A stretch of DNA of 45,942 bases from an uncultured Verrucomicrobia subdivision 3 bacterium (lineage in GTDB: Bacteria > Verrucomicrobiota > Verrucomicrobiia > Limisphaerales > UBA11358), in assembly GCA_903875465.1 (NCBI GenBank), contig CAIQWB010000014.1:1-45942 (forward strand), given 5' to 3'. The position numbers were made by a program, and so were the translations under genes. Numbering within the stretch: position 1 is the stretch's first letter; each line of letters begins with the position of its first letter. Positions 36,440-43,697 of the stretch are shown here, in pieces. The notes under the pieces are model-generated. The model had not been told where the DNA came from, made no database searches, and saw nothing but the letters and a program-made list of their open reading frames with translations.

Positions 36440-37068
36440 GCCGTATCTTTCTCCTGCGTAAGCGGCGTGATAAAAAACAGCGGCGTGATCCCATACAAAC
36501 CAAACGCCAGCCATGGGTTTACCCAGGCCATGCCCGCCCCTGCCAAATAAAATGCCGGCCCCATCATGGATTTGCGAATAATCTGCGGATCCTGCTCGTC
36601 TGCCAGTTCGGGTTTGAGCAAATGCTTTAGAATATAAGCATGGAGCACGATAAAGATCAGCGTATTCACCGCCATCACCACCCCAAACAGGCTCACCGCC
36701 AGCGCATTTCCCGGATATTCCCCCATCACTCCCATGGGAAACGGCACGAAGGATTGAAACATTAGGAAAATCGAATTCAGCCAGATCAACCCATAATTGG
36801 CATGCCTCGCCAGCTCCATGATATGGTGATGGTTCAGCCAAAATTTGCAGACGATCACAAAACTGATCAGCCAGCTCAAAAATTTGGGCAGCAGGGCCAC
36901 CAATTGCCGCCCCAGCTCCCCCGGACTGTCGGCCTGTGCCCCCAGCGCCGGCACATGCAGTTCCAAAACCAGCAGCGTAACGATAATCGCAAACACCCCG
37001 TCACTAAATGCCTCCAGCCGCCCCAGCGGAAGTTCCCCCCGGCCAAATCGTCGCAAAAATCGCTTCAT
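36421..37068 (-). CDS. TMEM175-family channel protein (DUF1211)
   Basis: The predicted protein has 215 residues with about six hydrophobic segments and the family motif FSDGVFAI (21-28) in the first helix. A second block HHHIMELARHAN follows the third segment. Bacterial members form tetrameric potassium-permeable channels, by analogy with the lysosomal TMEM175; selectivity of this one is not tested. The C terminus overlaps the end of the eboC-like gene by 19 bp in convergent direction. There is no neighbour on the same strand within a likely operon, because the PDZ gene lies upstream only by 119 bp and is probably separate. The start at 37068 (MKRFLRRFGRGELPLGRLEA) is typical. Confidence 0.9.
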   Translation of the reverse strand: MKRFLRRFGRGELPLGRLEAFSDGVFAIIVTLLVLELHVPALGAQADSPGELGRQLVALLPKFLSWLISFVIVCKFWLNHHHIMELARHANYGLIWLNSIFLMFQSFVPFPMGVMGEYPGNALAVSLFGVVMAVNTLIFIVLHAYILKHLLKPELADEQDPQIIRKSMMGPAFYLAGAGMAWVNPWLAFGLYGITPLFFITPLTQEKDTAQVAGI

Positions 37069-37187
37069 TCGGCCGGAAAAATGGCTTGCTGCCGCTCAAA
37101 AGGCAAGTTCCAGCGCCGCCAAATCACTTTCTAATATCATCGGTTGTCACGCCTGCCAGCGTCCCACTGGTCTCTCCCAAACTGCGG

Positions 37188-38306
37188 TTAATGCCCTTCC
37201 CCTTGAATCAATGGCTGGGCCTGCTCCCAAACTGCCTTCGGCACCTTCGCCTGCTCCGCCGCCGTGTCAATGTCCCCATCAAACAGCGTCTTGCCATGCT
37301 TGTCGCGGGCAGTCAGATGTTGTTTGGCTCCCGCTTCGTAAATAATGGTGCCACTGTCATCAGTTTTCACCATGGTCCGCTGCGAGCTCTCGGTGGAACG
37401 CACCGTCACCGTGGCATCCTTGCCCACCGCCACCCCATTGTGCGCCAGCGCCTCCAACTCCGCCTGTACTTTGTCCAGCGAACCCACGTTCGAAGTCCCC
37501 TGGCGCAGGGAATCCTGAATGGCTTTGGTGGTTTGTTCCAGGGCCCGTTGAATTTCCACGTTCATCTTGGTCTTGTCCAGGCCTGCCCGGGCCAGGGCAT
37601 CCTCCATGCCGGACCCACGGCCATCCAGGTCTTGCACACGAAACTGCAATTTCGGCAGCCCTCCGGGCATCCGGCCTGGTTCCCATTTCAGCGCTGCCCC
37701 GCCCGTCCGCTTGCCCAATTTGACGGACGCCGTCTGCTTCTTGCCTCCCCGGAAATACGTCAGTTTAATCGTCTCCCCCTCGCCATGCATTTGCACCAAT
37801 TTGCGCAACTGCACCGGGTCCACCAGCATCTGGCCGTCCAGTTCCACCAGCACATCGTTCTTGTGAAAATCCGCCTTCGCCGCCGGACTGTCCTTGGCCA
37901 CGTAATTAACCGTCAAGCCCGCCCCGGGACTGAGCCCTAATTGGGCGGACAGCGCCTCGGGCGACTCCTCGGCGGCGAGCCCCAGCCACGTCGACTCCTT
38001 CGCGGTTTCCGGGCCGCCATCCGGCTCAAGGCTTTGGATGATAATGTTTCGCTGGCTGGAGGATCCCCCCGCGCTGGCCGCCGCGCCACTCCCCGCCGGG
38101 CCATCCCCATCATTCTTTATTTGCGTCGTGAATACCATTGGCGACTTGGCCCCGTTGGCCGCCGCCGCATCGTCGGACACTGTCTGGGCGTTCACCACCA
38201 CCGTCCGCACCTCCTGCGCCTGGGCAAACCCTGCCATCCCCCACGCCACTTGCACCCCCGTGGCAAACGCCACGGCCAGTTTGATTTGATTGGTTAAATA
38301 ATTCAT
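37188..38306 (-). CDS. Secreted PDZ domain protein
   Basis: The predicted protein has 372 residues from the ATG at 38306. A signal peptide (LAVAFATGVQVAWGMAGFAQA) leads to a low-complexity Ala/Gly/Ser region, then one PDZ domain (about 107-198, with WLGLAAEESPEALS, GLTVNYVAKDSPA and NDVLVELDGQML). A basic linker and a C-terminal helical and beta region follow. No protease catalytic triad is seen, so it is not a complete HtrA enzyme. It lies 302 bp downstream of the sigma/anti-sigma pair on the same strand, with repeat copy C between. It could be an extracytoplasmic partner or target of that pair. That is inference from position. Confidence 0.85.
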   Translation of the reverse strand: MNYLTNQIKLAVAFATGVQVAWGMAGFAQAQEVRTVVVNAQTVSDDAAAANGAKSPMVFTTQIKNDGDGPAGSGAAASAGGSSSQRNIIIQSLEPDGGPETAKESTWLGLAAEESPEALSAQLGLSPGAGLTVNYVAKDSPAAKADFHKNDVLVELDGQMLVDPVQLRKLVQMHGEGETIKLTYFRGGKKQTASVKLGKRTGGAALKWEPGRMPGGLPKLQFRVQDLDGRGSGMEDALARAGLDKTKMNVEIQRALEQTTKAIQDSLRQGTSNVGSLDKVQAELEALAHNGVAVGKDATVTVRSTESSQRTMVKTDDSGTIIYEAGAKQHLTARDKHGKTLFDGDIDTAAEQAKVPKAVWEQAQPLIQGEGH

Positions 38307-38383
38307 ATGTAGTTTTGCTTGATTGATTGATTGTTGCCTGCCCCTCTCCCTGGCCTCGGTCACCGCCGCTGCCCTCGTTTTAT

Positions 38384-38609
38384 CCCGAACTCCGAAATTA
38401 AAATGGCCGGGATGCGTCCAGCTATTGGAGCCGAAACGCTTTGGAAAAATCGCCGCATACCCGCCGCGGTCGGGTAAGACTGCCTCTGCGCGCAGCGCAC
38501 ACCCTTAAATGGGCAACGGATTGGCAGCGGCTTGGGCAGCCAATGTTCCATATCGTTCATGCCCAGGAGCTGGAGGCAGACCGGGCGTTTTAATTCCGGA
38601 GTTCGGGTT
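38384..38609. mobile_element. MITE-like long-hairpin element, copy C
   Basis: 225 bp with the same imperfect terminal inverted repeats as copies A and B, CCCGAACTCCGAAATTAAAATG at left being mirrored at right. It keeps the middle block with GCGCGCAGCGCAC. Inner symmetry is seen between CCAGCTATTGGAG at left and CTGGAGG-type text at right. The right end touches the stop codon of the anti-sigma-like gene (TAA on the minus strand, 38608-38610), just as copy A touches the DUF2891 stop. Relative to its gene this copy is in the opposite orientation to copy A. No transposase is encoded. Confidence 0.8.
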
Positions 38610-39066
38610 AATAAGTTTCAAACCGCACCGGGGTTACCTCCACCCGCGGACTGCTCGTTTCAATTTCCACGCCGCGAACTTTGTCGCGCACCACCATCTG
38701 ATCCCGCAATTGCCGGCACCGGAAGCGCACCGGCTCGCCGCCAGGCAGTTGTGCCACCACCTCATAGGACGAAACCAGTTCCTCATTCACTTGCACATCA
38801 TCCGGCTTCCATCCCGCCGCCGCCGCCACCGGGGTGGTAAATTTCGCCAGGCCCAGGCTGAGTCCCGCCACCACCACGGCCATTCCCAACGCTGGAGCCA
38901 GCCAGCGCCAGTCCCACCCGCCGCGCACGACTGGAAGGGGTCGCGCTGCCGGCTTTGCCGGCTCCGGCCTGGCCGCCCGCAAGCGAGCCATGAATTCCTC
39001 CGGCGGCCGCGCCGGTGTCAGACGCCGTAATTCCGCTTCCCATTGCTGTTCGTCTAATTCGTTCAT
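38608..39066 (-). CDS. Anti-sigma factor-like membrane protein
   Basis: The predicted protein has 152 residues. A cytoplasmic N-terminal part (1-50, MNELDEQQWEAELRRLTPARPP) could bind the sigma factor. One transmembrane helix follows (54-74, WLAPALGMAVVVAGLSLGLA). A periplasmic tail (75-152) ends VTPVRFETY. No zinc-binding HxxxCxxC motif is seen, so it is not a classical ZAS anti-sigma factor. The role is assigned by position: its start overlaps the sigma factor stop by 4 bp, the usual coupling for such pairs. The stop codon abuts repeat copy C, so the last residues or the 3' end may have been altered by the insertion. Confidence 0.75.
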   Translation of the reverse strand: MNELDEQQWEAELRRLTPARPPEEFMARLRAARPEPAKPAARPLPVVRGGWDWRWLAPALGMAVVVAGLSLGLAKFTTPVAAAAGWKPDDVQVNEELVSSYEVVAQLPGGEPVRFRCRQLRDQMVVRDKVRGVEIETSSPRVEVTPVRFETY

Positions 39067-39581
39067 GCCAATACCTCCCGGGTTGCTTTGCGCAATTCCT
39101 GCAAGCCATAACGGTAGCGCGAAGCCGCCGTGTTGGCGGGAATATCCAGGGCTTCGGCAATCTCGCCAAAGGTCAGCCCGCCCCAGACTTTCAAAGTCAA
39201 AACCTCGCGGTAAATGTCCGGCAGGGTGCTCAGGGCTTTCTGGATCAATTGACTCCGTTCCCGTTCATCCACCCCGGCATCCAGCCAGCATTCCGGACCA
39301 TCCAGGTGAACCGCCGCCTCCCGGTTGGTCCGGCGCCCGTTCCGCCGGGCCCAGTCAATCGCCCGGTGCCGGATCATGGCATACACCACGCCCAGCGGGG
39401 GCGGCACCCCGCCGCTGTGCCGCTGCCAGGACGCCACCACCGCCTCCTGCACCAAGTCCTGGGCATCCGTCTCCCCGTCCGCCTGTTGCCGCGCAAACAG
39501 CAGCAGCGCCGGTGTGTGCCGGGCCAGCCATTGCTCCCAGCTGGTCTCGTCCGCCACGTCATGTTCTGAACCGTTATTCAC
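39063..39581 (-). CDS. ECF-type RNA polymerase sigma factor
   Basis: The predicted protein has 172 residues from the GTG at 39581, with AGGTGA about 8 bases upstream. Region 2 (about 20-85) carries the block DAQDLVQEAVVASWQ that binds the beta' clamp and the -10 element. Region 4 (about 112-165), LPDIYREVLTLKVWGGLTFG followed by EIAEALDIPANTAASR, is a helix-turn-helix for the -35 element. Regions 1 and 3 are missing, as in all ECF sigma factors. It is followed by the anti-sigma-like gene, so the pair is likely a membrane-stress or signal switch. The gene often controls its own promoter; I could not identify one with confidence. Confidence 0.93.
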   Translation of the reverse strand: MNNGSEHDVADETSWEQWLARHTPALLLFARQQADGETDAQDLVQEAVVASWQRHSGGVPPPLGVVYAMIRHRAIDWARRNGRRTNREAAVHLDGPECWLDAGVDERERSQLIQKALSTLPDIYREVLTLKVWGGLTFGEIAEALDIPANTAASRYRYGLQELRKATREVLA

Positions 39582-39699
39582 GCGATTTCACCTATTCAAG
39601 CGTCACCACTGCGCGGCTTTGTCTAAACTTTTGCTCATTGCTTAAAATTGTTGTTGGCGACCCGGGCTCTCTACGGATTCATGCCATAGCCCTGCCCGT

Positions 39700-39725
39700 G
39701 GTTGCGCCGTGGATTTTTGCGTAAG
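39700..39725. repeat. Dispersed 26-bp motif, copy 2
   Basis: It matches 18969-18994 at 25 of 26 positions. Its end forms one arm of the 84-bp inverted repeat 39714-39797, which copy 1 does not appear to have. Confidence 0.65.
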
Positions 39726-39797
39726 TCGGGGAGTGCGGCGCGCCGCCTATCCCTCCTGGATCTGGCAGCACCACACGACGAAGCCATTACGCAAAAA
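39714..39797. repeat. 84-bp inverted repeat, possible short MITE
   Basis: The 11-bp arms are perfectly complementary over a 62-bp middle that holds a 12-bp palindrome (39735-39746). The size and shape suit a tiny inverted-repeat element or a large hairpin. I see no target-site duplication. Confidence 0.5.
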
Positions 39798-40095
39798 AAA
39801 CAGGCCAACGCGGCATTTCTATTGCCTGGTCCCGGCTTGGCCTGGGTCGCCCGGAATTTATTGGAAGAAATCGCTGAAGAAAACCTCAACCCGCTGGTTG
39901 GGATTGGCTCCCGCGTGGCTGACGGCGCTTGCCCTCCGCCAGTGGGGCGGAAAGGAAAGCAAGGCCCCGCCACGCCCAATGGGGATGCCCATGGCAGCAT
40001 ACTGTAAAACACCGAATGGCCCAGGCGCCACGCTAAGCCGGATCCTGCCGTGGCAGCCCGTGCCGGCCGCCCAACCATTAACCATGGCAACTCAA

Positions 40096-41058
40096 TCAGC
40101 CCGCCTGCTTGCGAATCGCCTGCTGCTTTTGGTGGGTCAGGTAATCCAAATAGGAAATCAACTGCTGCTTCATCTCCCGGCGGGAAACAATCGCGTCAAT
40201 CAGCCCGTGGTCCAGCAAAAATTCGGCGGTTTGAAAACCCGGCGGCAGTTCGGCCTGGGTGGTGTCCTTGATCACGCGCGGACCGGCGAACCCAATCATC
40301 GCCGCCGGCTCGGCCAGGATCAAATCCCCCACACTGGCATAGCTCGCCATCACCCCGGCCGTGGTCGGATGCGTCAGCACACTGATGTAGGGCAAATGCC
40401 GTTTGGCATGGTACGCCAGGGCCGCGCACGTCTTCGCCATTTGCATGAGGCTGAACATGCCCTCGTACATCCGCGCCCCACCACTCGTGGAAATAATGAT
40501 AACCGGCAATTCCTTTTCCGTGGCCCGCTCAATCAACCGGGTCAATTTCTCGCCCACCACCGAACCCATCGACCCGCCCAAAAAACCGAAATCCATCACG
40601 CCCAAGGCCGCCCGGTGCGCGCCAATCTGGCAGAGCCCGGTAACCACCGCATCCTTCAGAAACGTATTGTTCTTTTTGTAAGCCGCCAGTTTGGAGGCGT
40701 AGGTGGCCACGCCTTTGAAACCAAGCACATCCACGCTGGCCATTTGGGCATCCATTTCCTCAAACGTGCAGGTTTCCACCAGCGAATGAATGCGTTCCCG
40801 CGAACCAATCGGAAAATGGTGGTTGCACTTCGGACACACTTTCAGGTTTTCGTCCAATTCCTTGTCAAAAACCATGGTGGAACATTTCGGACACTTCGTC
40901 CAAAGCCCCTCGGGAATCTCCCGCTTGCGGGTCTTGGACTTGCCCGAGCTCATTTTGGGCTTCTTCGGCAGTTGCGTAATCGCCGATAGTGGTGGCGTCA
41001 ACGCCGGCTCGATGGTTTCCAATCCCAGCGTTTTCTTCGTGAATGAGGTTGTGTCCAT
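40096..41058 (-). CDS. accD: Acetyl-CoA carboxylase carboxyltransferase subunit beta
   Basis: AccD and AccA move the carboxyl group from biotin to acetyl-CoA, making malonyl-CoA for fatty acid synthesis. The predicted 320 residues are complete. The zinc ribbon has C56, C59, C75 and C78 (CPKC and CPKC), after an N-terminal extension of about 45 residues that is longer than usual. The carboxyltransferase fold has the blocks FGFLGGSMGSVVGEK, TSGGARMYEGMFSLMQMAKT and HPTTAGVMASYASVGD, followed by ILAEPAAMIGFAGPRVI. A start at M36 would remove most of the extension and is a fair alternative. The comF-like gene ends 24 bp upstream. folC, which often follows accD, is absent here. Confidence 0.96.
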   Translation of the reverse strand: MDTTSFTKKTLGLETIEPALTPPLSAITQLPKKPKMSSGKSKTRKREIPEGLWTKCPKCSTMVFDKELDENLKVCPKCNHHFPIGSRERIHSLVETCTFEEMDAQMASVDVLGFKGVATYASKLAAYKKNNTFLKDAVVTGLCQIGAHRAALGVMDFGFLGGSMGSVVGEKLTRLIERATEKELPVIIISTSGGARMYEGMFSLMQMAKTCAALAYHAKRHLPYISVLTHPTTAGVMASYASVGDLILAEPAAMIGFAGPRVIKDTTQAELPPGFQTAEFLLDHGLIDAIVSRREMKQQLISYLDYLTHQKQQAIRKQAG

Positions 41059-41082
41059 TCTATTTTGTAAGCAATTATCCTA

Positions 41083-41829
41083 CTAAATCCCCCGGGCGAC
41101 TGTCCAGACCCAAACCGGACCCGCCCCGGCCGCCCGCAAGACCCTGGCGCAGGCGTTCGTGGTGGCCCCCGTCGTAAAAACGTCGTCCACCAGGACAATC
41201 CCCTGCCCTTGCAACCGCGCCCCCGGCTGCACCGCGAACACGCCCGCCATGTTTTGGGCGCGCTCGGCGCGGGTCAGCCGGGTCTGGGTCATGGTAAATG
41301 AGACACGCCGCAACAGCGTTGCGTTCAAAGGGATTCCCAAGGCCGCCGCCAGCGGCGCGGCCAGCCGGGCGGCCTGGTTAAACTCCCGCTCCCGCTCCTT
41401 CACCGGATGCAAGGGCACCGGCACCACCAGGGAGGGCCGGAGTGCCGCCAGCTCGGGCACGGCCGTTCGCAGCAAACAGCCCGTGAGAAAGGGCTCAAAC
41501 CACAGCGACCGCTGGTATTTGTAGCGGAGGATCACCTCCCGCACCAGGCCTTGCGAGATCACGGCCGCCCGGGCGGAGTTAAAATGAAACTCCAGGTCCC
41601 GGCAGTTCGTGCAGTCAAATTCCCCCGTCAGCGCCCCGGCAAACGGCAGCCCGCAACGCCGGCAAAACGGCGGCACCACCGGCCGCACTTGCTGCTGGCA
41701 AGCACCGCAGACAAACCCTTCCGCCGCCGTGGACCGGGCCGCGCCGCACACTTGGCACACTTCGGGATAAACCAAGGCCAGCCCGGCCTTAAACCAGTCA
41801 CGCAACGGGTTGGCCCAGGCCGGATTCAC
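41083..41829 (-). CDS. comF: ComF family phosphoribosyltransferase-like protein
   Basis: The predicted protein has 248 residues from the GTG at 41829. That start overlaps the upstream stop by the 4 bases GTGA, the usual coupling. An in-frame ATG at 41868 would overlap by 43 bp. The N-terminal zinc domain has CQVCG, CGAC, FCRRCG and CTNC. The C-terminal type I phosphoribosyltransferase domain has VVPVPLHPVKERERE and the PRPP loop VLVDDVFTTGAT. In competent bacteria ComF helps DNA uptake or recombination; here, with no com genes near, its role may be broader. It lies between the CPBP gene and accD in a minus-strand unit. Confidence 0.92.
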   Translation of the reverse strand: MNPAWANPLRDWFKAGLALVYPEVCQVCGAARSTAAEGFVCGACQQQVRPVVPPFCRRCGLPFAGALTGEFDCTNCRDLEFHFNSARAAVISQGLVREVILRYKYQRSLWFEPFLTGCLLRTAVPELAALRPSLVVPVPLHPVKEREREFNQAARLAAPLAAALGIPLNATLLRRVSFTMTQTRLTRAERAQNMAGVFAVQPGARLQGQGIVLVDDVFTTGATTNACARVLRAAGAGPVWVWTVARGI

Positions 41830-42725
41830 AACTGCTGGGATGGGTGCCGGGGCGCATTCCCCGGCCATAATTTAAATCCGATGAGCACGGCCGCCAGCAC
41901 CCCAAACGCCAGCCAGCCATCAATCAGTTTGGCGGTGCCCCAGAACCAGCTGGGGGCCGCCGCGTTCGTCTCCGTAAACGCTCCGTAGGATTTCAGCCAG
42001 AAGATCCAGCCCGCATGCAGGCCCATGGAAAAATATAAGTTCCCGGTGCGTTGATAAGCCCAGCCCAGTAAAATCCCCGCCAGCGTCAGATTGAAAAAAC
42101 CCGGCACCAACTGGTGCAGGTCGCCAAATCCCGCCAGCATCGGCCCCAGCAAGACCAGACCCGAATTCCAGTGCACCGGCCCCACTAATTCCGTCTTTTG
42201 GAGGAAATGCACCAAGGCATAAATGGCACTGCTCGCCAGCAAAGCACTGGGCCAGCCGATCACCCGCCGTAACCCGCCAAAGGCTCCCCCGCGAAACAGA
42301 ATTTCCTCCAGCGTGGCCACCAAGCCCGCCGTGCCCGCCGCGCCTGCCAGCGTCCCGATGATTTTCCCACTGGCCAGGCTGTGGTTAAACGTGCGTTCAT
42401 GAAGTAATAGCGCCAGTCCCGCCACCGTGGCCAGCGAACCGAACCCAATCAACAGCCCCAGCCCCAGCCGCCGCCACTGGCCCACCGGTGAAATTAAACC
42501 CAATTCCCGCCCCGAGGTCGCTCCCAGGGCACGCAGCAACGGCCATAAACCCGCCAGGGCAATCATCAGCAGGGAACGGTCCACAAAGCGGTGGAACGGG
42601 GCCTGGGCTAATCGGGGAAACGCCGGACCGCCCAACTGCGCCAGCCACCACAACCAAGGCGCGAGCAGGGCCCCACCAATAAAAACCGCGGACAAATAAA
42701 TGAGCAGGGCCCGCACGGGTCGCAT
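41826..42725 (-). CDS. CPBP family intramembrane metalloprotease
   Basis: The predicted protein has 299 residues with about eight hydrophobic helices. The Abi/CPBP motif EEILFRGG is present (about residue 140), and a second conserved His lies in FSMGLHAGW. These residues bind zinc and form the active site of the Rce1-type membrane proteases. Substrates are unknown. Such proteins have been linked to bacteriocin immunity and protein processing, but nothing in the neighbourhood points to that. It overlaps the comF start by 4 bp and lies 63 bp after the phosphoesterase stop on the same strand. The ATG at 42725 (MRPVRALLIYLSAVFIGG) begins directly with the first helix. Confidence 0.88.
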   Translation of the reverse strand: MRPVRALLIYLSAVFIGGALLAPWLWWLAQLGGPAFPRLAQAPFHRFVDRSLLMIALAGLWPLLRALGATSGRELGLISPVGQWRRLGLGLLIGFGSLATVAGLALLLHERTFNHSLASGKIIGTLAGAAGTAGLVATLEEILFRGGAFGGLRRVIGWPSALLASSAIYALVHFLQKTELVGPVHWNSGLVLLGPMLAGFGDLHQLVPGFFNLTLAGILLGWAYQRTGNLYFSMGLHAGWIFWLKSYGAFTETNAAAPSWFWGTAKLIDGWLAFGVLAAVLIGFKLWPGNAPRHPSQQL

Positions 42726-42788
42726 GGGTCTAGCTTAATCCAAACCGCCTCCCCCCGCCAAGCGCCAATTACCCCACCCCCGCCCGTC

Positions 42789-43577
42789 CTACACTTCAAA
42801 AATCGTCACTTCCGGACGACAGTTAAACCGCACCTTCAAATGCAGCCACCCAATGCCGGGATTCACATACAGTGGACCCGCCGGGGTCTGAAACATCCCC
42901 ATGTCATATTCATCCACGTTAAACGGCACCACCAGTGAACCCACCCCCGGGATCCGCACCTGCCCCCCATGCGAATGGCCGGCCAGCAGCAGATCGCTTT
43001 GCTGGGACCCCAACCGCTTGGCCCAGGCCGGAAAATGCATCAGGACAATATTTTTCGCCCCCGGTTTCAGGGGCAGCGGCACCGCGAGATCCCTTCGGCA
43101 AGCCAGCCCGTTGAGCCGTAACCGGCCCTCCGCCAGATCGCAATACTCATTCATCAGCCACCCTCCCCCCGTGGCGGCAAATGCCTTCCGATACGGACCA
43201 AAATCCGCCCGGCTCCAATAATCATGGTTGCCCGGCACCCCGTAGAGCGGGGCCTTGATACCGGATAATAGTTCCAGCGCCTCCGGCACAAACTTCCGAT
43301 CCTCGATCAGGTCGCCGCCAAAACAAACAAAATCCGGGGCTTCCCGGTTAATCGCCGCAACCACGGCCTCCACGTAAGCGCGATCCCCCTTGTAATGCAA
43401 ATCCGTGAAAAATGCCAGACGCTGGACCGGCGTGCCCGTGCCCATGCTGACTTTCTGGATGTTCAGCCAGTGCGGCTCCACCCATTTCGCATAACCACCG
43501 CCGGCCAGACCTCCCGCCGCGCCCAATAATCCCAGGCGCTTCAAAAAGCGGCGGCGGCTGTAGTTGGGAGTGTTCAT
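42789..43577 (-). CDS. Tat-exported metallophosphoesterase
   Basis: The predicted protein has 262 residues from the ATG at 43577; AGG lies about 9 bases upstream. Two other in-frame methionines (43583, 43592) are possible. A twin-arginine signal (SRRRFLKRLGLLGAAGG, 8-24) indicates export of the folded protein. The metallophosphoesterase blocks are FFTDLHY (D59, H61), FGGDLIED (D89), PGNHDYW (N117, H118) and AGHSHGGQVRIPG. The fold and order are those of the YkuE/UDP-diacylglucosamine hydrolase-like group, which bind two metal ions and cut phosphate esters. The exact substrate is not known. It diverges from the permease gene. Confidence 0.92.
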   Translation of the reverse strand: MNTPNYSRRRFLKRLGLLGAAGGLAGGGYAKWVEPHWLNIQKVSMGTGTPVQRLAFFTDLHYKGDRAYVEAVVAAINREAPDFVCFGGDLIEDRKFVPEALELLSGIKAPLYGVPGNHDYWSRADFGPYRKAFAATGGGWLMNEYCDLAEGRLRLNGLACRRDLAVPLPLKPGAKNIVLMHFPAWAKRLGSQQSDLLLAGHSHGGQVRIPGVGSLVVPFNVDEYDMGMFQTPAGPLYVNPGIGWLHLKVRFNCRPEVTIFEV

Positions 43578-43697
43578 TACCATACCTAGCATAATCTTAA
43601 GGAAATCACCCCATTTTGACAAGCTCAGGCCAATACTTGCCATCCCGCCCTGCAACCCGGAGTTGCGCCGGGGCACCGCTCCCGTTACGTTGCCCGC

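Larger units (their letters stand above)
39582..40095. other. Gene-free region with inverted repeat and dispersed motif
   Basis: The region is 514 bp between accD (upstream on the minus strand) and the sigma factor. It contains dispersed motif copy 2 (39700-39725), an inverted repeat with arms TTTTTGCGTAA (39714-39724) and TTACGCAAAAA (39787-39797), and the perfect 12-bp palindrome GCGGCGCGCCGC (39735-39746). Frames on both strands are repeat translations and I reject them as genes. Confidence 0.55.

Noticed and set aside
39671-40090. 139-codon minus-strand frame after accD
   Set aside because: Composition is Arg/Gly/Pro/Ser-rich, and it covers a dispersed motif and an inverted repeat; not protein-like.
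39709-40989. 426-codon plus-strand frame across accD
   Set aside because: Shadow of accD, and its start lies in repeat sequence.
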